This document shows, piece after piece, positions 1-6,792 of a stretch of DNA of 53,455 nt (its first letter is position 1; the number at the start of each line of letters is the position of its first letter). A program made the position numbers and the translations under genes. The DNA comes from Rhodococcus zopfii NBRC 100606 = JCM 9919 (lineage in GTDB: Bacteria > Actinomycetota > Actinomycetes > Mycobacteriales > Mycobacteriaceae), in NCBI RefSeq assembly GCF_001895025.1, contig NZ_BCXI01000049.1, positions 1 through 53,455 on the forward strand, written 5' to 3'. The notes below the pieces were generated by a model. The model did no database searches and was not told where the DNA came from. It worked only from the letters and a program-made list of their open reading frames with translations.

Positions 1-17
1 CTCGGGCTTTCATGCCG
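1..17 (+). repeat. left terminal inverted repeat of the IS1380 element
   Basis: CTCGGGCTTTCATGCCG at the window edge pairs with the minus-strand sequence CTCGATCTTTCGTGCGG at the other end of the element. The outermost one or two bases are probably outside the window. Confidence 0.6.
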
Positions 18-119
18 ATTGAGTGGAAACCCGTGTCAAACACAAAGAATGGTGCCCTGAACTGGGATAATTCGACTTGCGAAGGTTGACTCAGTCCGAG
101 TTCGAGGAGCACCATTCCG

Positions 120-1514
120 GTGAGCAAGTCTACGTCTCCCTACCCATCCGTGTCCGCATCGGCTACCGGAACCGGTGTCGTGTCGCATGCCGGAGCGGTC
201 CTGCTGCTGCGCACCGCGGAAAAGACCGGCCTCGCTTCGGAGTTGACGACCGAGCTCGCACCGTATCGAAAACCGCTGGCCCGCCACGATCCCGGCAAGA
301 TCCTCCTGGACCTGGCGATTGCCTTGGCGATCGGTGGGGATTGCCTCGCCGATATTGCACAACTGCGATCCCACCCGGAGGTCTTCGGGCAGGTGGCATC
401 CGACCCGACCGTCTCCCGCCTGATCAGCGCGTTGGCCGCCGATGCCGACACCGCGCTGGCTGCGATCGGACGTGCCCGCGCCACCGCCCGAGCCCATTCC
501 TGGACTGCCGCTGGCGAGTCGGCACCGGACCATGCCATCGACGAGCAGCATCCGCTGGTCATCGACATCGATGCCACCCTGGTCACCGCACACTCCGAGA
601 AGGAATCTGCTGCTCCGACGTTCAAGCGGGGCTTCGGGTTCCATCCATTGTGCGTGTTCGTCGACCACGGCACCGGCGGCACCGGTGAACCCGTCGCAAT
701 GCTGCTACGCCCGGGCAACTCGGGATCGAATACCGCCGCCGACCACGTCACGGTCGTGCAGGACGCACTCGCGCAGTTGCCGTTCGACCCGGCATACCGG
801 GTCGGGAAGAAGGTGCTGGTGCGCATCGACGGAGCCGGCGGCACCCACCACCTGATCGAGTATCTGACCAAACGCCGGCTCTCATACTCAGTCGGATTCG
901 GGCTGACCGACACCCACGCCGAAGCGATCGACCTGGTTCCCGAAACCGCGTGGACCCCAGCCTACAACGCCGACGGCCAGGTCCGCGACGACGCCTGGGT
1001 CACCGAGATCACCGACATGTTGGATCTGTCGAGCTGGCCGAAAGGGATGCGGGTGATCGTCAGGAAGGAGCGCCCGCACCCAGGTGCGCAGTTGCGGTTC
1101 ACCGACCGCGACGGCCTACGGCTGACCGCGTTCGTCACCAACACTCGCCGCGGTCAGCTACCGGACCTGGAGCTTCGGCACCGACGTCGGGCCCGGTGCG
1201 AGGACCGGATTCGGGCAGCGAAAGCCACCGGATTGCAGAACCTTCCACTGCACGGATTCGAGCAGAACCGCATCTGGTTGGCGCTCGTGCAGCTCGCGTG
1301 TGAGCTGGTCGGCTGGATGCAGATGCTCGCGTTGACCGATGGCCCGGCGCGTCGGTGGGAACCGAAACGGCTGCGGCTGCGACTGTTGTCGATCGCCGGG
1401 CGGATCGCCCGACATGCCCGCCGTGTCCGTCTGCGTCTGGCCGCCTCGGCTCCCGACGTCGATGTCCTCGTCGCCGGCCTGAACCGACTCGCAGCGCTTC
1501 CTGCGCCTGTGTGA
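120..1514 (+). CDS. IS1380-family transposase
   Basis: The 464-residue protein has the IS1380 DDE transposase layout: an N-terminal region ending in DPGKILLDLAIALAIGGDCL, a first catalytic Asp in HPLVIDIDATLV (about residue 145), a central strand with VLVRIDGAGG, and a C-terminal part rich in Arg. It catalyses excision and insertion of its own element. The GTG start has a GAGGAG ribosome-binding site ten bases upstream. The frame is intact and full length for the family, so the copy may be active. It is flanked by the element's inverted repeats. Confidence 0.9.
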   Translation: MSKSTSPYPSVSASATGTGVVSHAGAVLLLRTAEKTGLASELTTELAPYRKPLARHDPGKILLDLAIALAIGGDCLADIAQLRSHPEVFGQVASDPTVSRLISALAADADTALAAIGRARATARAHSWTAAGESAPDHAIDEQHPLVIDIDATLVTAHSEKESAAPTFKRGFGFHPLCVFVDHGTGGTGEPVAMLLRPGNSGSNTAADHVTVVQDALAQLPFDPAYRVGKKVLVRIDGAGGTHHLIEYLTKRRLSYSVGFGLTDTHAEAIDLVPETAWTPAYNADGQVRDDAWVTEITDMLDLSSWPKGMRVIVRKERPHPGAQLRFTDRDGLRLTAFVTNTRRGQLPDLELRHRRRARCEDRIRAAKATGLQNLPLHGFEQNRIWLALVQLACELVGWMQMLALTDGPARRWEPKRLRLRLLSIAGRIARHARRVRLRLAASAPDVDVLVAGLNRLAALPAPV

Positions 1515-1665
1515 CCTGCACGTATCTGCCCGATCGAGACGAGAGGAACGATCTTCGGGGCCGTGGACCCCGGCGTCACCCGACCGTGTCGGGCAGTCGA
1601 CCGTGGACGCACACTGGATCCACGGTCACCACGACCAATCCGAAACCGCTAGGCCGGCACGCGAA

Positions 1666-1682
1666 CCGCACGAAAGATCGAG
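1666..1682 (-). repeat. right terminal inverted repeat of the IS1380 element
   Basis: Read on the minus strand this begins CTCGATCTTTCGTGCGG and matches the left end of the element. The broken ABC ATPase frame begins immediately outside it, which marks the insertion junction at about 1683/1684. Confidence 0.65.
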
Positions 1683-1683
1683 G

Positions 1684-2058
1684 TTAGTGCTTGTTTCGCC
1701 GCTTCGAACGGGTCGGGCACTCCGTGTCCGGTCGCGACGAGTTGCAGGTGTTCGTGGGCTGTGAGGTGGGCGAAGATGGGCACTTCACCGATCACCGCGG
1801 CGACGTTGCGCCGGAAGGTCCGGGAGGTCTCGTCCACGGGCGTGCCGCGATGTCGATGGCACCCTCGTCGAGGCGGTCTGCGCCGACGACGCATCTCAAC
1901 AGGGTCGACTTGCCGGCTCCGTTCGCGCCGACCACGGCACCGCATCGGCCGGGGGCAACAGCGAAGTCGACTCCGGTCAGAACTGGCGGGTCTCCGAACG
2001 AACGGTGGGCATTGCGAATGGACACGGCAGGTACGCCGTGCAGGTCAGGGGTGTGCAT
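1684..2058 (-). pseudogene. ABC transporter ATP-binding protein, frameshifted and truncated by the IS
   Basis: The frame beginning MHTPDLHG encodes the N-terminal part of an ABC ATPase. It has the Walker A motif GANGAGKST followed by the strand LLRCVVGADRLDEGAIDIA. Close to 1845 the frame shifts: the family sequence continues in another frame as TPVDETSRTFRRN and then HLTAHEHLQLVA, the usual start of the helical region. One missing base in a G-rich stretch explains this. The gene then stops at the IS right end (1683) and the last ten residues are IS-encoded. The Q-loop/signature (LSGGQ), Walker B and H-loop are absent, so the product cannot be functional. The original substrate and permease are unknown. 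Confidence 0.8.
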
Positions 2059-2188
2059 GAACAGGGGTCTCCGGTCATCTTCGAGGGACAAACACAAGAT
2101 GAGGACGGGGGCCGTGCAGTAGCGACATCGCAAACTGTCGTTGCAGTACCAACCGCCGGCCGTCGGAACCGTCCCCTCGCCCCATGCC

Positions 2189-2213
2189 CCGGGTGAAGGG
2201 TCTCATCACCCGG
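2189..2213. terminator. possible weak terminator hairpin
   Basis: A perfect 8-bp stem (CCGGGTGA / TCACCCGG) with a nine-base loop lies just past the 3' end of the DHFR-like gene. There is no T-run, so it may be only a processing or pausing hairpin. Confidence 0.35.
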
Positions 2214-2234
2214 TCGGCCGGAGGAGGGATCCAT

Positions 2235-2888
2235 TCACCGGGGTGAGGTGCGGACGAATCGGGCGTGAGCGACCGACGGGGACGAAACGAACTCGACGCA
2301 CTCGAAATCGGTTGTGAGCACATCGTCGTCGAACACCCGCTCGCCGCGGCCGAAAAGCGCCGGCACGATGGCCAGGTGCATCTGGTCGACCAGCCCGGCG
2401 CGCAGAAACTGGCGGACGGTCGCGGGACCGCCCCCGACCCGTACATCCGCTCCGGCAGCGGCTTCGACGGCCTGCTCGAGCGCGTCCTCGATTCCGCCGG
2501 TGACGAAGTGGAAGACGGTGCCACCGCTCAGGGCGATCGGGTCGCGGCGATGGTGGGTGAGCACGAAGACCGGGTGATGGAACGGGGGTTCGTCGCCCCA
2601 CCAGCCCGACCATTCCTCGCTGTCCTCCCACCGCCCGCGTACCGGTCCGAACATGTTGCGGCCCATGATCGTTGCTCCGATGCCGTCGATCCCGCGAATC
2701 ATGAAGTCGTCGTCGACCCCTTCCTCGCCGCCGTCGATCCCGAACGAGCGGTGGAACGAGCGGGTCTCGCGCGCCCAGCCGAGGATCCGCTCCCCGCCGA
2801 CCCCGAGCGGGTTGTGCAGGCTCTGATCAGGTCCGGCGGAACAGCCGTCGGCCGTGATCGCGAAATTGTGTACCCGAAGCTTCGTCAT
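2235..2888 (-). CDS. dihydrofolate reductase-family (RibD C-terminal-like) protein
   Basis: This 217-residue protein belongs to the RibD_C/DHFR-like reductase family: an N-terminal strand MTKLRVHNFAITADG, the cofactor-region motif TIMGRNMFGP at about residue 73, and the later GADVRVGGGPATVRQFLRAG segment typical of the NADPH-binding half. Such proteins are small cytoplasmic NADPH-dependent oxidoreductases of mostly unknown substrate; this one is not the folate-pathway DHFR. GGAG precedes the ATG start. It is transcribed away from the DGPF/sigma pair, and a perfect 18-bp palindrome lies in the shared promoter region. Confidence 0.8.
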   Translation of the reverse strand: MTKLRVHNFAITADGCSAGPDQSLHNPLGVGGERILGWARETRSFHRSFGIDGGEEGVDDDFMIRGIDGIGATIMGRNMFGPVRGRWEDSEEWSGWWGDEPPFHHPVFVLTHHRRDPIALSGGTVFHFVTGGIEDALEQAVEAAAGADVRVGGGPATVRQFLRAGLVDQMHLAIVPALFGRGERVFDDDVLTTDFECVEFVSSPSVAHARFVRTSPR

Positions 2889-2953
2889 GGTCGAACTCCT
2901 TCGAATCGTCCGGTGGAAGTCGTGCCCGTGTCACAGTGAAGTCGGAGACCGCG

Positions 2954-2971
2954 TCGATGTCCGGACATCGA
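2954..2971. promoter_or_regulatory. perfect 18-bp palindrome, candidate operator
   Basis: TCGATGTCCGGACATCGA is fully self-complementary. It lies between the divergent DHFR-like gene and the DGPF/sigma operon. A second partial copy, CGATGTCCGGATCG, begins near 2994. The pair looks like binding sites for a dimeric regulator. No regulator can be assigned from the sequence. Confidence 0.5.
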
Positions 2972-3067
2972 TGAACAGGGGATGTGCGATCCGCGATGTC
3001 CGGATCGTTGTCGCTGCTCCGACTTCAGGGTGAGGCCCCATCCGGGGGCGCAGCAGAGGAGGCGATC

Positions 3068-3436
3068 GTGAAATACATGCTCTTGATCTACAACCGGCCC
3101 GGCTTCGTCGACGAACTGGGCGACGACGCCCGGGACGAACTGTTCGGGGAGGTCGACGCGATCATGGCCGAACTCACCGCGTCCGGAGAACTCGTCGGCG
3201 GACAGGCGCTGACCGACCCGTCGACGGCACGCACGGTGCGGCAGGGCACGACCGCCGCGCACACCGTCACCGACGGACCGTTCATGGAGAGCAAGGAGCA
3301 GTTCTGCGGCTATGTCGAGGTCGACGTCGACAGCCTGGACCGGGCCGTGGAGATCGCCGCGCGGTGGCCCGACGTGCGCTTCGGCGGGGCGATGGAGGTC
3401 CGGGCCGTGATGCACGACGGCGGGGCCGAGATGTGA
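3068..3436 (+). CDS. DGPF-domain (YciI-like) protein, ECF42 sigma partner
   Basis: This 122-residue protein starts VKYMLLIYNRP and carries the HTVTDGPFMESKE segment that names the DGPF (YCII-related) family, followed by GYVEVDVDSLDRAVEIAARWP. The GTG start at 3068 was chosen over upstream alternatives because AGGAGG lies five bases before it and the family begins with this strand. The stop overlaps the GTG of the sigma factor (ATGTGA), so the two are translationally coupled. DGPF proteins are the characteristic neighbours of ECF42 sigma factors. Their biochemical role is unsettled; a dimeric ferredoxin-like fold is expected. Confidence 0.85.
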   Translation: MKYMLLIYNRPGFVDELGDDARDELFGEVDAIMAELTASGELVGGQALTDPSTARTVRQGTTAAHTVTDGPFMESKEQFCGYVEVDVDSLDRAVEIAARWPDVRFGGAMEVRAVMHDGGAEM

Positions 3437-4716
3437 GCGACCCGCAGGACCTGCTGCGCACCCTCGCGCCGCAGGTCCTCGGGTACCTTGCGGCGCGGCA
3501 CGGACAGTTCGACGCGTGCGAGGATGCGGTGCAGGAGGCGCTGGTCGCTGCGCACCGGCAGTGGCCGGTGGAAGGCGTGCCGTCGAATCCGCGTGGCTGG
3601 CTGATCACCGTCGCCCAGCGCCGGCTCACCGACGAGTGGCGCAGCGACAGCGCCCGCCGTGACCGCGAACACGCCTGGGCCGCAGCGGAACCGGACCGTT
3701 CCGTCACCGACCTCCCCGAAGCCGGACATGAGAGCGACGACACGCTGACACTGCTGTTCCTGTGCTGCCATCCGGCGCTGTCCCTGTCGTCCCAGATCGC
3801 GTTGACCCTGCGCGCGGTCGGGGGTCTCGACACCGCGCGTATCGCGCGGGCGTTCCTCGTGCCGGAGGCGACGATGACCCGGCGCATCACCCGCGGCAAA
3901 GAGGCGATCCGCGACGCCGGAGCGAAGTTCACCCTGCCCGCCGCGGTGGACCGTGCCGAACGGTTGCAGGCGGTACGGCACGTGCTCTACCTGATCTTCA
4001 ACGAGGGCTACACCAGCTCCGGCGGACCGGACCTGATCTCGCGCGAACTCAGCGCCGAAGCGATCCGCCTGGCCCGCGTGCTGCACGCGCTGCTGCCGGA
4101 GGACCCCGACACCACCGGCCTGCTCGCGCTCATGCTGCTCACCGATGCGCATCGCGACGCCCGCCTCGATCCGTCCGGCGGTCTCGTGCCACTCACCGAG
4201 CAGGACCGAACCCGCTGGGACCGGGCGCAGATCGACGAGGGAACCGCGCTGGTCACCGCGGCGCTGAGCGCCGGTCCGCCCGGCCCCTATCAACTGCAGG
4301 CCGCGATCGCCGCCGTGCACGCCGAAGCCGCCCGCGCCGAGGACACCGACTGGGCGCAGATCGTCGCGCTGTACCGGGTGCTGGCGCACGTCGCGCCCAA
4401 TCCGATGGTGACGGTGAACCGGGCCGCCGCCGTGGCCATGCTCGACGGCCCGCGTGCCGGGCTGGAGTTGCTCGCGACAGTGAAGGACGACCGGCGACTC
4501 GCCGGAAACCACCGGGCGGTCGCCGTCAGAGCACACCTGCTGGACATGGCGGGCGAGGCCGACGCGGCGCGCGTCGCGTACCTCGCCGCGGCGAGGCTGA
4601 CGGCGAGCGTCCCCGAACAGCGCTATCTGCGGGGCCGGGCGGCACGCCTGGCCCCGACCGGGGAGGACGATCATGACGAATCGAACGACCGTGCCGGACG
4701 CGCCGCCGGCATCTGA
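3433..4716 (+). CDS. ECF42-type RNA polymerase sigma factor with C-terminal extension
   Basis: The 427-residue protein has sigma region 2 near residues 10-75 (ACEDAVQEALVAAHRQWP, then NPRGWLITVAQRRLTDEWR). Region 4 lies near 105-160 (LSLSSQIALTLRAVGGLDT, then the helix-turn-helix around PEATMTRRITRGKEAI). A long C-terminal domain follows (about 190-420, DUF6596 type, TPR-like), with FNEGYTSSGG and LYRVLAHVAPNPMVTVNRAA. This is the ECF42 layout. There is no anti-sigma gene next to it, and in that group the C-terminal extension is thought to control activity. The GTG start overlaps the DGPF stop. The 3' end overlaps the convergent HNH gene by 46 bases. Confidence 0.9.
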   Translation: MSDPQDLLRTLAPQVLGYLAARHGQFDACEDAVQEALVAAHRQWPVEGVPSNPRGWLITVAQRRLTDEWRSDSARRDREHAWAAAEPDRSVTDLPEAGHESDDTLTLLFLCCHPALSLSSQIALTLRAVGGLDTARIARAFLVPEATMTRRITRGKEAIRDAGAKFTLPAAVDRAERLQAVRHVLYLIFNEGYTSSGGPDLISRELSAEAIRLARVLHALLPEDPDTTGLLALMLLTDAHRDARLDPSGGLVPLTEQDRTRWDRAQIDEGTALVTAALSAGPPGPYQLQAAIAAVHAEAARAEDTDWAQIVALYRVLAHVAPNPMVTVNRAAAVAMLDGPRAGLELLATVKDDRRLAGNHRAVAVRAHLLDMAGEADAARVAYLAAARLTASVPEQRYLRGRAARLAPTGEDDHDESNDRAGRAAGI

Positions 4717-5426
4717 GCCGCGTCGGGACAGGCCGCGGCCGCGTCGGTGAGCGCGCGGTGGTCGGCCGCGGTCACCGGCAGCCCGTATCGCACCGCGACC
4801 GTCAGGTACTTCCCGGCGAACCAACACCGGGTGCTCGCCGCGGGTGGGAGCCAGTCGCCGGGGGTGTGGTCGCGTTTGTCCTCGTTGGCGGTTCCGTCCA
4901 CGGCAATGAGGTTGAAGTCGATGTCGTTGGCGAACTGTCGGCGCAGATGCTGCGGCCAGGTCGCGGCGCCGAGGTCCCACGCCGCAGCCAGGGGAAAGAT
5001 GTGGTCGACGTGCACTGCTCGGGCATCGCTGCGCCGGAACAGGATTCGTCTTCCCGTATACGGATCGTCGAGGGTGCCGGACAGTACGACGCACTTGCCC
5101 GTGCCGGGACGGAACATCGCCTCGTGCAGGTCGCGAGCGAGCACGTTGTTGCGGGTGTCGCAGCCGTCGCGCCCTCCGCGGCCGGGATGATCGTCCGACC
5201 AGGCCGGCCCGAACACACACGCCTCACCGGCCTCGCAACCACGCTGATAGCCCGGAACGTGCGGGCGCTGGAAGACCACGGTGACGCTCGCGAGTAGCCG
5301 CCCGAGTTCCTCGCGGGACGGACTGCCCGGCGCGGGCGGCCCCGGTGGATCGGTTCGCTCCCACCACAACGACGCGGCAACCGCGACCGCCACCACCAGA
5401 ACCCAGATGCCTCTGCCCCCGCGCAC
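4671..5426 (-). CDS. membrane-anchored HNH endonuclease (DUF1524-like)
   Basis: The 251-residue protein begins with a hydrophobic segment (GIWVLVVAVAVAASLWW, about residues 6-22) that should act as a signal anchor or signal peptide. A proline-rich linker follows. The C-terminal half has the HNH/DUF1524 pattern: VDHIFPLAAAWDLGA, then FNLIAVDGTANEDKRDHTP and GDWLPP. Four or more Cys residues outside the core suggest disulfides in an exported protein. The expected activity is metal-dependent nucleic-acid cleavage at the cell surface. GTG at 5426 is the only start that keeps the anchor, but it has no clear ribosome-binding site. The 3' end overlaps the convergent sigma gene. Confidence 0.8.
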   Translation of the reverse strand: MRGGRGIWVLVVAVAVAASLWWERTDPPGPPAPGSPSREELGRLLASVTVVFQRPHVPGYQRGCEAGEACVFGPAWSDDHPGRGGRDGCDTRNNVLARDLHEAMFRPGTGKCVVLSGTLDDPYTGRRILFRRSDARAVHVDHIFPLAAAWDLGAATWPQHLRRQFANDIDFNLIAVDGTANEDKRDHTPGDWLPPAASTRCWFAGKYLTVAVRYGLPVTAADHRALTDAAAACPDAAQMPAARPARSFDSS

Positions 5427-5459
5427 CCGCCGATCGTCGCAGCAGGCACCGACATCCGA

Positions 5460-5786
5460 TCATCCGTCGATGGTCAGCGGAAACCGGGCGGCGTGGATCG
5501 AGGCGACCGTGCGGCCGTCGTGCCCGATGATCCACGAGCCGCCGCTCTGCTTGCACTGGGCGATCCGGTCGAACACGGTGAGCAGGAAGAAGATCGCCTG
5601 CTCCGGACTCGCGGTCGCGGCGAGGCGGTGGGACTCGCCGTGCTTGGTGCCGTCGAGCCACACCCCGCACTGGCCGTCCAACCGCAGGGTGGTGACGTGT
5701 CCGGAATCGACGAACGCGTACTTGACCTGTTCCCACGGTGTGTTGGAACTGTAGGTCTGCTCGAGGACCTGGATCAGAATCGACAT
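5460..5786 (-). CDS. hypothetical protein, 108 residues
   Basis: I do not recognise the family. The protein begins MSILIQVLEQTYSSN and contains VTTLRLDGQCGVWLDGTKHG, an Ala-rich helix (SPEQAIFFLLTVFDRIAQ) and a C-terminal SWIIGHDGRTVASIHAARFP strand pair. It has no signal peptide or membrane segment, so it is probably cytoplasmic. The ATG at 5786 has AGGAG six bases upstream, which decides against the much longer open frame. A perfect 13-bp palindrome lies 17 bases upstream. The HNH nuclease gene follows 33 bases downstream on the same strand, so the two may be co-transcribed. Confidence 0.75.
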   Translation of the reverse strand: MSILIQVLEQTYSSNTPWEQVKYAFVDSGHVTTLRLDGQCGVWLDGTKHGESHRLAATASPEQAIFFLLTVFDRIAQCKQSGGSWIIGHDGRTVASIHAARFPLTIDG

Positions 5787-5802
5787 GGCGGACTCCTGGT
5801 GA

Positions 5803-5815
5803 GTGACCTGGTCAC
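5803..5815. promoter_or_regulatory. perfect 13-bp palindrome, candidate operator
   Basis: GTGACCTGGTCAC (6+1+6) lies in the 76-base gap upstream of the 108-residue gene, and TGGTGA/TCACCA repeats overlap it. It resembles a site for a small dimeric repressor. No cognate regulator is evident nearby. Confidence 0.4.
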
Positions 5816-5862
5816 CAGTGTCCCAGGGACGTTCGCAGTGCGTGACGGATCCGCGGGTGTGT

Positions 5863-6765
5863 TCAGCGAACCGCGATGACGATCTTGCCGCGGGCGTGAC
5901 CACCTTCGACGACGGCGAGCGCCGCACCCGCCTCCGACAGCGGGAACGCCCGCTCGACACGCGGGTCCACGGTGCCGTCCGCGACCAAAGCCGCGACGGT
6001 CGCGAACACCTCGGTGGTTCGGCGCCGCTCCACGCCGGAACCGCCCAGTTCCGCGGCGCCGGCCGGATCGGCGACACTGACGATGCGGGCACCCGGAGCC
6101 GCCGCGGCGAGCGCCCGGAGGGTCGCGCCGCCGACCAGGTCGACGATCGCGGTCGTGCCGTGAATGTGGGCGGTCGGGTCGTCGCCGGAGTCGATCCAGG
6201 TGGCGCCGTTGGCCTCCACGAGGTCCCGTTTGCCGGCCGACGCGACACCGAGCACGGTCGCGCCGCGTGCCCGCGCGAGCTGGGTCGCGGCGGATCCGAC
6301 GCCTCCACCGGCGCCGATCACGAGTACGGTGTCCGCGTCCGAGACCGCCAGCCTGTCGGCGATGTCGAACGCGGTGCCCACGGCCACCGGGACGGTCGCG
6401 GCGGCGGCGAAACTCACCTGCTCCGGTTTGTGTGCGGAGCTGTGCGCGTTGAGCAGCGTGTACTCGGCGTAGCCGCCGAATCCGGTGGCGGTCGCGCCGA
6501 ACACCGCATCGCCGACCGCGAACCCGTCGACGCGATCGCCGGCCGCCGTGACGACACCGGAGACCTCCCGGCCCAGCACGGCCGGCAGCGTCACCGGCAC
6601 GGTGTCCTTCCGGGTGCCGGCGCGGACCTTCCAATCGGCCGGATTCACGCCCGCCGCGTGGACCGCCACCAGCAACTGTCCGGGTCCGGGTCGGGGCACG
6701 TCCGGGTCGAGGAACTGCTGGGTTTCGGGGCCGCCGTATTCGGCGAAACCGTACGCGAGGGGCAT
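5863..6765 (-). CDS. NADPH:quinone oxidoreductase-like zinc-free MDR protein
   Basis: The 300-residue protein follows the medium-chain dehydrogenase/reductase fold. It has an N-terminal GroES-like domain (MPLAYGFAEYGGPE, HAAGVNPADWKVRAG, LGREVSGVVTAAGD) and then a Rossmann domain with the nucleotide loop VLVIGAGGGVGSAATQLAR near residue 150. The catalytic-zinc Cys/His set of alcohol dehydrogenases is absent, so a quinone oxidoreductase/enone reductase role using NADPH is expected. It ends in the usual GHARGKIVIAV strand. The gene is divergent from the SNF2 helicase gene, with start codons 27 bases apart. Confidence 0.88.
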   Translation of the reverse strand: MPLAYGFAEYGGPETQQFLDPDVPRPGPGQLLVAVHAAGVNPADWKVRAGTRKDTVPVTLPAVLGREVSGVVTAAGDRVDGFAVGDAVFGATATGFGGYAEYTLLNAHSSAHKPEQVSFAAAATVPVAVGTAFDIADRLAVSDADTVLVIGAGGGVGSAATQLARARGATVLGVASAGKRDLVEANGATWIDSGDDPTAHIHGTTAIVDLVGGATLRALAAAAPGARIVSVADPAGAAELGGSGVERRRTTEVFATVAALVADGTVDPRVERAFPLSEAGAALAVVEGGHARGKIVIAVR

Positions 6766-6792
6766 GCGCACAGCGTAGATGCGCCTGGCACC

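Larger units (their letters stand above)
1..1683 (+). mobile_element. IS1380-family insertion sequence
   Basis: A single transposase gene (120-1514) lies between imperfect terminal inverted repeats. The left repeat occupies 1-17 at the window edge, so a base or two of the element may lie outside. The right repeat read on the minus strand (1682 to 1666) matches it at about 14 of 19 positions over a slightly longer alignment. A length near 1.68 kb is usual for the IS1380 family. The right end falls inside an ABC ATPase gene, whose reading frame runs into the element. The target-site duplication cannot be checked because the left flank is missing. Confidence 0.85.
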
